Below are positions 48,986-64,000 of a stretch of DNA of 64,000 nucleotides, in pieces (the first letter of the stretch is position 1; every line of letters begins with the position of its first letter). The stretch is from Thuidium tamariscinum (lineage: Eukaryota > Streptophyta > Bryopsida > Hypnales > Thuidiaceae): contig OX344750.2 in NCBI GenBank assembly GCA_947034885.2, forward strand, positions 34,520,821-34,584,820, read 5' to 3'. The translations under genes and the position numbers were made by a program. Below the pieces are notes generated by a model. That model ran no database searches. It was not told the DNA's origin and saw nothing but the letters and a program-made list of their open reading frames with translations.

Positions 48986-51900
48986 ATGGCGTGTAGAATG
49001 GATGCTTTAAGATGGAGTTCTTGTTGCAGTGGGGTTCATATTCGGATTTTGAAGCAGTCCAATATTTTTTTAATCTCTCAGTCGAGTAGTACCTCGCGCA
49101 TTAGTAATTTAGAATTAGGAGACAAGGGACACATATGCAGTGCAAAAGTCTTGTCATATAGTTGTAGGCCTAGAATCTTTACCCTGTCTCAAAGTAGGAA
49201 ATCTCGACGGGTGTGTTGCAGTGTTGGAGATGAAAGAGATAATTCATTCAATGATGCTCTGTCTGTTGTAGTTAAAAGCCTGATTGCTGCGGGAATTTGC
49301 GAAGAAGATGCAGAGCGGATTTCCCTGAATTGTCCATTGTTTATACAGAAGCTTCTTGGCTGTTCCATCGAAGCGGACGAAATCGTGAGATGGGCCAATT
49401 TGAGTTCAGGAGCAGAGGATGTGGATGCCAGCACCAACGAGATTGTGGAGTTGAATGGCCCCGAGCGTTGGTCTGTCATGCTCGAGTTTGTTGGAGTGTA
49501 CCCGCAAGCTGTAACTCGAGTATCTCGTGTGCTTTCTAATTCTTCTCTTCCAGAATTTTTGAAGAAGGTTGGTACTCTTTGTTTAAGAATTTAGGATTCG
49601 CTCATAATTGCTTTTGGTCTGCTTCAAAAAAATTCACAAAGAGTTACTATTGGCAAATGCGGATACTTACTCTCGCGGAAAGACCATCAAAGACATCTAC
49701 ATTGATGATCTTGACTGTGGGCTCTTGGTTCACATTGTCTTCTTCAGCTCCTCATGTTTTTCACTGGAATCCTCAGGTTAAATTTTTGGAGGAGTACCTG
49801 AGTAAGTTGCAACTGGATGGCCAAATTTTTGAGCGTAAAGTGCACCAGATGATGCGCCGTCTTTCTGTGGCGGCAGACGAGGACATTCAACATACTCTTT
49901 CCTTTTTCGAGAAGGTGACAACTCATTCTTTTGAACTCCGAATGGATCCTGAACTGGCCTTCATGGGTAATTTAGCAGTTTTGAGTAGGTCATATGAAGG
50001 CTTATTTCCATCCATTTTTATATTTTTTGGCCAAATCATGACTATTCAGATACACCCAACTGAATTATATTTCTCACAGGGTTTCCAATCGATTTATTCA
50101 TGCATTAATCCTTGGTCTTTGGGGGTTTGGTCTTCAGTCGTGTTACTACACATCCGTGTGTGTTTGTTGAGTGCTGCATTGGAGTTCTGATATGGTAGAA
50201 TGCTGCATAGAAATTCGGTAGCTTTTCGAAGTGATATGACTGTGTCAGTGCACTGTGATATTTCTGTCCTTTAGCCATTCTCGAGTATTTGAACGTCTCT
50301 TACTGCAATTAACTCCAGATCTCTCGGGGCTTTGCTTGTTACAGACGAATGCTGAGCGTGGAGGCCTTGCCTTGCTCGTGAGTGCGCATTTCGCAACTGC
50401 CCGTCTTGTCGAAGGATTTCCCCGTATATTTCTGCGAGATCTTGACACGGAGCTTAGACCCATTTTTACTTCCCTAGAAGCTCTCGGAGTGCCGAACGAA
50501 TCTTTTGGGAAAGTGCTGCTCCTATATCCACCAGTTCTCATGTGTAATGCTGATCGGGAGTTACAACCGCGACTTAGAACATTAAAAAAGGTGATTTTTT
50601 TGAGAAAATTTCCATTCAAGAGTTGAAATGGCGTGACTGTATTGCTTGACACTACTGTGGTCTTGTTCCTGACAGCTGATTGTTATGCAGGTTGGTGTGA
50701 GAACCAGGGATCTAGGGAAGATGATAGTAAGATACCCTTGGCTTCTGAGCCGCACCATAGAGAATAATGTTGCCGAACTTGTTGCGTTCCTCGAATCTAT
50801 CAAGGTTCTTATTCATAACTGCCTCATCATTTCGAGGATTTGAGTTACTGTACATGGTTATGAGAATCAAATTTTACGCGTTCAGCGTGAATATAGCCGA
50901 GGAGCGACCGATTGTGAGTGCAATTCTCTTACGATCACCAATTGAATGAGAAGTGCTAGACTTTCAACACATGTGGTAATTTGTGATAACAGGTACCAAA
51001 AGGGGAGGTGGATCGGTCCATCACGAGATGTCCACAACTCCTGGGATGTTCACCCGTCAGAACTTTGCAGCCCATGGTTGAGCGAATGAATCACTTGGGT
51101 GTGAAAAGCAAACGGTTGGGTTATGTGATAGCTGCTAGTCCGCAGCTTCTCGTTCGCTCGCCTGGTGAGTTTAACGAGGTAGGATCGCCTAAGCTTTCTC
51201 TTATTTAGTGCTTGTTGTATTTTGTGGAATACTTCAATCTGCATTCAGTATGTGATGTTAGTATCAATATGTTTCAAGTACCTGACTGGTTTTTTCAATT
51301 TGTGTATGACAAAATCTGCAATCTGTTTTGTGGGTCTGTGCATCGAAATGTTGCTTTACCATTTCCTGAACCAAATCCCTAAAACGTTTTGAAAGGAAGT
51401 CTACTTGGGCTAACATCGCCTCCATTATTCATGAGCAGGTTGTGAACTTTTTGCTCAAGATTGGTGTTGAGGAGAAAGACCTAGGCGGAATGCTGAAGAG
51501 GCATCCTGGGATTTTTGCCTCTGATGTGGAGAGTGTTCTGGAGCCAAAGGTTCAGTTTTTGCGGGATTTGGGGATGCGGGAAGAGGTTTTATGTAGAGTT
51601 TTGCGATTTCACCCGGAGATGCTAACCATGAGTGTTGAGGAGTCCTTAAGACCCAGGTAAGGTTCCATTTTTCTCTTTTGTTTCAACCTTTGATCGGCAT
51701 CGTTCAACTTAGGTATTGAATGTATTGGAAAGACTTTCTTTTACATAAGCTTGGTGTACATTCTAGGCAAGTAATAGTCTGTCACAGTATGTCCATGAGG
51801 GCGACGGAAAAAAGTAGGGCTTTGCACAGCTCCTGTATTGTAAAGCTACTGGTAGCCTAGGCTTTTCTTTTCATGCACATCTAAGGCATGCTTTCTACTT

Positions 51901-52591
51901 TCAGATCCAATAGTGTTTTTAGTCTTTTAAATGCCAAATTACCTCTTTTTCAAAGCAATCCTCTACTTTTGGTGCTAAAATGTTGTCCTTAATTGCCAAA
52001 AAATTCTTTTTTCGCTTAAATCATGGATTTAATCGCCAGATCCGGTTTGAAATAGTACCAGCATATAACTTAAGAGTGGGGTTTGTTCCAAAAGATGGAT
52101 GAATGTAGAAATATACAGCTCCACCAATGTGTAAGTGGCCACCTTCTGAAAAGATAAGAAAAAGTCCTGTTCAGACTATTTGCCTTGAAATGAGACTCTT
52201 TTATATGCTGCTTCGAACAGTCTTCTGATACCCAGGTTGCAACAATACCTTGTGGGCGTACAGGGTGAAGTACTTGCAAGACCTGAGGTTTCACAACAAG
52301 GCAATATGCGGCATGATATGCAGGTTCCCATCATTGCTGAGTTACAACTCGGAAACTGTTTTGAAACCAAAGCTTGATTTTCTGGCGAAGTCTATGGGAC
52401 GAAAAGTTTATGAGGTGGTGGAGTACCCGCGATACTTCAGCTACTCATTGGAGAAGAAAATCAAGCCCAGGGCGAGGGTGATTGAACGTCGAAAAACCAA
52501 CTGCAGTCTCAAAGACATGCTTGCTTTAAACGATGATCAATTTGCTGCCAAGTTCTTAGGGGTTGGGAGCATGCTTATTCCTCCTCATTGA
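48986..52591 (+). CDS. mTERF-family organelle transcription/RNA factor, seven exons
   Basis: Exons 48,986-49,567; 49,777-49,914; 50,345-50,590; 50,691-50,804; 50,993-51,178; 51,439-51,656; 52,264-52,591 join in phase to 603 residues. The first 75 residues are Ser/Arg-rich with few acids, as in an organelle transit peptide. From about residue 240 the protein is a string of about 30-residue helical mTERF repeats with the Leu/Pro pattern LGV-L-K-L--PP-L, for example LEALGVPNESFGKVLLLYPP, LGVKSKRLGYVIAASPQLL and IGVEEKDLGGMLKRHPGIF. The C-terminus is the usual basic EYPRYFSYSLEKKIKPR block. Members bind organellar nucleic acid to control transcription, intron splicing or rRNA maturation; which one this is cannot be told. 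The start of exon 3 (after TTGTTACAG) was chosen because other nearby acceptors break the frame. The LysRS gene follows 1.3 kb downstream on the same strand. Confidence 0.9.
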
Positions 52592-53873
52592 CCCGCAACT
52601 GAAGATGTTTTGCTTTTTATTTTGAGAGTCCTGTACAGTGCAGGCAATTTCTCTACAGAACAGTTCGTGCCCTCCCTATCTGCCCCGCCTTGAGGAGAAT
52701 GTACATTATTATGTATGTTTTTTGTGGCGTCCAGGCTCAATATTTTGTATCTCCTTGCTACAATGATTTTTATCAATGTATTCGGTGCAATATGTCATCT
52801 TTTGTAACTCTTGATTGCCACTTAACCCCAAAAGATGGCCTGGTCTCCATGGAAATGAGAGATTTTGTCATCGTGTGCATTATGAGCAAAAGATGAAGAA
52901 GAATCACACTCATTGGAAGACAACCTATTGTTGAAGACCATCTCCTTTCCCCACAAATTCCAAAGATGAAAGATTGTCCGTCTCTTCCAAATATAAAGAT
53001 GCTTTGTCATTCATTGAACACTACATGTCCTCATTGTTTTTTTTGGGTTTATCCTAGAAGGATGAACTCATCACCATGGAAATTAGACTTTTAGGTACCT
53101 TATGAATCATTTGCTTGTAAAAATGAATTGTGAGCACTCATCAAAGGTTAAATTAGTGTGCAAGACTTCACCTTTTTACACAAAATTTCAAGGATGAACA
53201 TTTGCACTTCTATCTTAAGAGAATTCTTTGTCATCTATTAGACACTCAATGTTTGTGGTGTCCTAGGATTTCTATTGAAACATGGAAACATCATCTTGGA
53301 GAAATATGAAGACACTTTTTTGTTGCAACACATTCTTATAGTCCGACTAGTGTAACTTGCTATTTTGTCTTCCAATCCAAAAAAGATTCTAAATGACTTA
53401 GATTAAAATGAATCTCGATCAATGCTAATCCAATGAACTATTTGTAAAAGAAATGTAAATAGTTTTGGAGGAGTTGTTGGCCTACTCTATGAAAAATTGC
53501 AATTTTTGTTGGGCGAAAAGGAATATTTTAACAAAATCAAACATATGTCATATACTTTTCATCCAAGTACTTTGAAACTTATGCTTATATGCTGCATTTG
53601 TCCTCAATTTTTTTTTTTTTTTTCAAACATATGAGTGGCTGCCACAGACCCCAAACCGCAAACATTGAGATAATTCACAATGACGACTGCCAGGGTGACA
53701 TCCCCGGATTCAAATGAAGCTTTTCAACGTGCCGAGACATTTCATCCACGACACCTTGCCCCAAAACCGGGCCGGGCGTATGGAACCACCAACGCAACCC
53801 CACCCGTCCCGGTCTATCGCCTTCTTCGTCCTCGCTCAGAGTGTTTCCGTAACCCAGCAGCAGCAACAGAGCT
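52592..53873. other. Intergenic region between mTERF and LysRS genes, with repeat copies
   Basis: The first 200-250 bases are probably mTERF 3' untranslated sequence. At about 52,840-53,035 and 53,075-53,260 two related blocks lie in tandem (CATGGAAAT...AGA, TTCCAAAGATGAA/TTTCAAGGATGAA, TTTGTCAT), also related to 36,690-36,910. A T15-like tract is at 53,610. The last 200 bases become GC-richer and should hold the LysRS promoter. Confidence 0.5.
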
Positions 53874-59198
<5,325 letters not shown>

Positions 59199-60607
59199 TA
59201 TAATTTGTTTTGTGTAGGTGGGATAGTTTACAGGAATTCAATTTTGTCCAAATCAGTTGAGTGTAGAACTAGATGCATGTGCTTTTAATTTTTACCATTC
59301 ACAAACGAGGACTGACTCGTTTTTAGTGCAGTTATTTCTGACATGAGAGTTAGCCACATTTAGCGGTGAGGCGGCCTTGCACACTTGCGTCCGTTTGATC
59401 TCTATCGTTCTTGCTAAGCTTACTCATGCTCTCACGGAGGACTTCTGTTGAAGAGACTTAGAAATCATCTAGAGCTTAGAGAATCAATGAGTACGAGTGT
59501 ACATGATGAGACCATGAATATGTCGATTCAATACAATTGGCTGGACCTTTTTGCAACTGGCAAATAATTGCACTAAGAATCTAGACCTCATCTCCCACTC
59601 AGATCAAGGATTAATGAGAGTGGCATTGTTATGAATCTTCTTTAGGCAATACCGTCCTTCAATATTGGAAGATTTTAAATTGTTCAGATCGTATAGATGT
59701 GGTTGTGTAGGCATTGTTTCCTTGTACAAAAATTGGAGGTCTAACATAATTTATGGTCGTTTGATATGGATGCTCTGGATGATTGAATTTGTTGGAATGT
59801 TTACTATTCTTGTGAATGTGATATTTTCTTTTTCCTTATATAGAAGTTAAATTTACTATTTTTTTTGTATGCAATGTAGTAAAAAAGCTCCTACAAATTT
59901 TAACCGAGTCTTTTGAAAACATGTTTATTTAGTTGCTATTATGTATTATCTACTGTTGTATTTTTCTCAAAATTAAATGATATGAATGTAAAAATAACCT
60001 CAATTTGAACCTATTGAGTATTTGAGATGGTCAAGGAAGTCTTCTATCTATGATTTCATCAATGATCTACAAGTGCTAATGAATGTAACAAGTTTTACTT
60101 TTTCATTTATTTTATTTAACCTTTAATGTAAATAGAATCATTTCTTCTTCATTGATCAATATTATTTTTAAATGACATGCATCAATGTGTGTACCTATTA
60201 CCAAGGTAGTTAGTAAAAAAATAATCAATTCTTGGACCAATATAATTTTTTTTTCTATAATAGTCTAGAAAGTCATTCACTAGCTACTTTTGGATCTCAA
60301 CTTCCTTTTACAAGGTTAAGAAATGCTAATGCTAATGTTAATATGCACTCAATGATTTTTGAATGTCCAAAATGGTTACAAAACTTGATTACTTGAAATG
60401 GTCACTTTTGAAATCCAATTACTAATAAACATCTCTCTTGAATTCAAATATATGCCCATTCTCTAGTATGTTGTATATGACATCTTTTGTATTTGCAATT
60501 CTAGATTACATTCACAAGAGCATGATTCAGCTCTTTAAAAGAAGACAATTATCAAACATACCTAGTAGATTACTTAGTAAGGTGATTTCCAGTCATTAGA
60601 TGAAATC
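59199..60607. other. LysRS 3' flank and AT-rich spacer
   Basis: The first few hundred bases are probably 3' untranslated sequence of LysRS; the rest is AT-rich and contains no recognisable gene or bounded repeat. Confidence 0.5.
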
Positions 60608-60890
60608 TGAGGGCATTAGGAGACCGTTTCGGGTCTGTTCCCGAAACGGCTCCCAATGCCGCAGATCCTCGTCAGGCCGACTTTTTTGGAAAAAAAAAAA
60701 AAAAAAAAAAAAAAATTTTTTTTTTTTTTTGGGTCCTGAAATATGAAAATAAGTTCAAAAAAAAAAAAAAAAATTTTGAAAAAAATATATATATATTACG
60801 TGGCAGTGTCCCGACCACGTAGGATTCGGGTTCACAGGGCAGAAACTGCGTTCCCGCAGTCCGGGAACCCGCAGTCTCCTAATGCCCTCA
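60608..60890 (+). mobile_element. TIR element, GAGGGCATTAGG family, best-preserved copy (283 bp)
   Basis: Starts TGAGGGCATTAGGAGAC and ends GTCTCCTAATGCCCTCA, a 17-base perfect inverted terminal repeat. Next to it on the left is a palindrome around GTTTCGGG/CCCGAAAC. The centre is an A29/T17-like homopolymer palindrome at about 60,689-60,731 followed by a second A run. It keeps the CG dinucleotides that the 21.9-kb copy has lost, so it is the youngest or least decayed member. No coding sequence, no certain target duplication. Confidence 0.82.
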
Positions 60891-61652
60891 ACTTTCTTCT
60901 AATGATTTATTCCCAAACTGGAAATTATACACTAGTTCATTCAATTAGTGAGTTTCCATGGGATTGCAAGTCTTGGAGCTTGATTAGCTTGCCACTGCAC
61001 TACCTACTTCACGAGGTCTCATGTCCAGTAGAATACAGGACAGGATAATACTTGCAAGACAATTTCACAAGTCACGTAATTCCGAAGTGTAAGCACAACC
61101 ACAGCACTCAATTCAAGAATTACAAACCGTAAGAAACCAGCAAAAATTTGCAAGCTGCAGTTGAATTTGATCCATGTGTTTCAATACAATCGCATGGCAA
61201 GTTCAGAAAACTTGCAGAAAATAAATAAATCGTATCTGGTTCTATCTCACGAACCATCTATAATACACTCTAAGACCACCAGCTCTGGCCACTGACTGGA
61301 GCAACTCTCAACTCTGTTTGCGGATGATTTCCTCAGTACATTCCTCACGTCAAAACTAGGGGCCACGCTCCAATAGCATGAGGCGGACATCAGCAAGAAA
61401 ATTTCCACCATGCAGTCAATGTTCATACCAACCTCTTACGAACTGAGGCGGTCCAAAGAAGGCAACTACAGAAACAGTAGTGAACATCACTTGTAAGGAA
61501 TGTCTACCTGTCCAAAGCTACAAAATTGACATAAATATCAGGTCTTGCCCTATCTTGAAACAATGACGACATATTAGTAACAGAAAGGGAGCAGCCCATC
61601 TAGTGGAGGGTAAAAAATTGATCATACTAGCAAGCCCAGGGAACCAGATTGA
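60891..61652. other. Downstream region of the BOP1 gene
   Basis: Less AT-rich than the spacer before it. It probably includes the BOP1 3' untranslated region, which would extend to the left from the stop codon at 61,653. No other gene is visible. Confidence 0.5.
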
Positions 61653-63943
61653 TTAGTTGCAATACAGTTTCACAACAGAGTCAGCTCCTGCTGTGAAAAG
61701 CCATGGCTGCTTCGGATGAAACAAGCAGTCCATAACACCTGTTGGAAAATACACAACAGAAGGTTATCAGATTAGCGCATTCACGTCCAAAAAGAAGTAT
61801 AAAAAGTAACCTCGTCATGTTCTATAGATCCCAATAGTTTTAAAACTGAACAATATGTAAAGAAATTTAAGGTAAGCGAGATCATGATTGGAAACTTAAA
61901 CTCTCAAGTTGAAGAAAAAGTTGCCCTGTTAACAGAATCAGTCACACCTTAGCTGCTAGCTTACAGGGCATTAGACTTCTTATGACCACGAAAATTGCCA
62001 AAAATGCCTCGGATGTTCTACTGACAACGTACCTTTGTGATTGACTGACTTGTGGCCATGTAATATTTTGAGCGGTACAAGTAAAGGATTCTGCAAGAGA
62101 TCGGAGTACACCATGCCATGGAATACACTAGTTGTTCCGTCATCTGAACAAGAGGCGAACAGTGGATACGTCTTGTGAAATGCTACGGACCTGATATCCT
62201 TTGTGTGATTCCTGCGTTCCATAAGCCAAAAGACAACACGTTAGGACCAAAATTTCGGGTAGCTGGAAGATAAAATACAAGAGCAGAAAACCAAGAAACT
62301 TCCAAATCGAAATCATACCAAAAGAAGAGCGTGTTCCTTTTCACAAATCATCAGATGAGAAAACTAGAGGGAGCACATACTAATGAAGTTTTGATAGGCA
62401 GTGGTGCATGATCAGAGAACTCACTTAAACGCCCTATAGGGCTTTGTCGAAAGATCCATGTCAAACCAAACCATCTTTGATTCTTGACTACCCAAAATCA
62501 AATTATCACCTGCAATCGAAATGCAAAAGTATCACATTCAGACCTTAGTCGAAGGAGGATATCAGACGAGGCCACAGCTCAAAGACGCCAAACACAAGCC
62601 CCTTGGAAGCATAAGCAACGATAGCAAACCTATGGAAACCATCTGTTTAAATGAAGTTCCAAAGCTGACCTCCAGGATGGATTGCCATTGAGGATATTTC
62701 ATTTAGGCTGGTCATGAGCTTCTTTGAGAGCAGTTGCTTGGCCAAATTGTAAATACGCACGTGCATCTTTGTTGCTACAAATAGGAAAGGACGCTGTGGG
62801 TGGAACAACACTCGCACGACACGTCCATGATGTTTTCTGAATGGATTCTGAGACTGTTGCTTCGTAAGCTGGTGCACCAACACTGATTTTGTGATCCGTG
62901 CAGTCAGTAGGTTAAGGAAAATCTTCACAAAATTCAGCTAAAGGCTCCACTGTAGACTTTCGTTATGTCACTGAAATGCAAAAAATAAGCAAAGAGATAA
63001 AAGCAACAATGTGAGTAGGATATCATCGGGCGCAACAGTGGCAAAATAGTCTCCCTTGTGATGCCAGACGAGTGAATGCACGACCTGCCAAATCTCACAA
63101 AGTACAAGATCAAGTTACTACATAAACGTCAAATTCCAGAATTCAAAGTCCAGAGCTGATTATTCACGATTGAGAAGTAACAAGTTAAGAAATCCAGAAG
63201 TTCAGAAGGTGCACTTGCTAATCCACAGCTCAATCCTCTATCATATTCAGTCCCTTACACCACTCTTATAATAAGTATACGAAGACATGCAAACAACAAC
63301 AATCGACTTTGTCGTGAAGGAAAGGAACGTACAAATGGTTGTCGCACTTTCAAGCCTTTAAATTTCTCATCCAAAACCCAGGTTGCAAGTGGCGACGATT
63401 CTGCGACAGAATCACTCAAGGGTCAAAAGTTAACACGCACAATTTCTAGCAGAAAACGAAAATGAACACGTACCTACCACTGATGCAGAAAATCAGAAAA
63501 CCATGACTACAGTCATTGTGGGCTACGTTGAGCACAGTTGTGAGACCAGATTACACGTTAACACATGAGGTAGGTTGAGATTAACCTGATTCTTTCTCAG
63601 GAGCCTCCTGAGTTTTGAGTGTCAACAAGGCAGATACATTCGCACTAACTTCATCCTCACCCAATTCAGTTGGTAACAACACCACTTCTTTGTCCCTGAA
63701 AGCAAAGAATGGTTTAGAACAAAGCATCAGAGAGGGTACAAAGATAAAATCGATTGGATACATGATCAGTTTGTCAAGACCATATCCACGGTGGTGATTT
63801 GGAAACATACACTGCAACGCCTAAAATATTGATTTGTGGATTAGGATTCCACTGCACGTCGTTGATCTTTGATCCAAAGTTCCACACTTTCCGACACCGA
63901 CCTGATTGCACATCCCAGAGCCGCACTGTACCATCCATGGAAC
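61653..63943 (-). CDS. BOP1: BOP1 ribosome biogenesis WD40 protein, C-terminal part
   Basis: C-terminal half of the BOP1/Erb1 homologue, a nucleolar member of the PeBoW complex (with Pescadillo and WDR12) needed for ITS2 processing and 60S assembly. Exons in the window are 63,811-63,943; 63,586-63,695; 63,333-63,400; 63,024-63,084; 62,670-62,897; 62,425-62,509; 62,033-62,211; 61,653-61,738, all in phase, about 316 residues. WD40 blades are visible, with the family signatures [82 protein letters not shown] and the final [20 protein letters not shown]. The N-terminal BOP1NT domain and first exons lie beyond 64,000; the segment 63,944-64,000 is intron. One intron (62,898-63,023) is of the AT-AC minor class. 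Confidence 0.94.
62898..63023 (-). other. U12-type AT-AC intron in BOP1
   Basis: On the minus strand the intron begins ATATCCTA, the minor-spliceosome 5' consensus, contains TTCCTTAAC (62,911-62,919), the canonical U12 branch site, and ends GCAC 14 bases after the branch adenosine. Using these ends joins VAPD to [11 protein letters not shown] in frame, the sequence expected in BOP1; I found no GT-AG pair here that does so. Confidence 0.88.
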
Positions 63944-64000
63944 CTACACAATAGTTGCCATGCCGACATAATTAAAAAATAACGTGAAAACACTACCGCT

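Noticed and set aside
60689-60731. A/T homopolymer run as a retroposon tail
   Set aside because: It lies in the middle of a TIR-bounded element and is followed by further family-specific sequence, so it is an internal expansion.

Overview
The window comes from the nuclear genome of a land plant. All coding sequence is split by GT-AG introns, two of the proteins look organelle-directed (an mTERF protein and an organellar-type lysyl-tRNA synthetase), one small membrane protein begins with a serine-rich transit-peptide-like leader, and the gene-poor stretches are very AT-rich and full of short terminal-inverted-repeat (TIR) elements. The short gene introns and AT-rich spacers would fit a bryophyte or other early-diverging lineage, but the sequence alone does not settle the species.

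Layout. 1-5.7 kb: AT-rich spacer. 5.7-19.6 kb (-): a complete 33-exon KDM5/JARID1-type histone demethylase gene, solved exon by exon with consistent phases (1,965 codons). 19.6-21.6 kb: its GC-rich upstream region and a separate GC-rich island. 21.6-38.4 kb: a gene-poor block with members of several TIR/MITE families (hAT-like with 8-bp target duplications, CACTA with a 3-bp duplication, a Mutator-like pair, a GAGGGCATTAGG family) and several large foldbacks. 38.5-40.5 kb (-): a five-exon gene for a small, probably plastid, two-span membrane protein. 40.7-43.4 kb: dispersed and tandem repeats. 44.0-45.5 kb (-): a COA6-like twin-cysteine cytochrome oxidase assembly factor whose first coding exon is tandemly duplicated. 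45.7-48.7 kb: AT-rich spacer with a 245-bp tandem duplication. 49.0-52.6 kb (+): a seven-exon mTERF gene. 53.9-59.2 kb (+): a 15-exon lysyl-tRNA synthetase gene. 60.6-60.9 kb: the best-preserved GAGGGCATTAGG element. 61.7 kb to beyond the window end (-): the C-terminal half of the ribosome biogenesis WD40 protein BOP1.

The genes do not form an operon-like unit. They cover chromatin (KDM5), mitochondrial complex IV assembly (COA6), organelle gene expression (mTERF, LysRS), an unnamed probable plastid membrane protein and nucleolar 60S assembly (BOP1). The most notable observations are a U12-type AT-AC intron in BOP1, the open-frame duplicated first exon of the COA6-like gene, and the dense, datable set of MITE insertions. 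I found no tRNA or rRNA genes, no retroelement or virus-like proteins, and no transposase gene that could mobilise the short elements.
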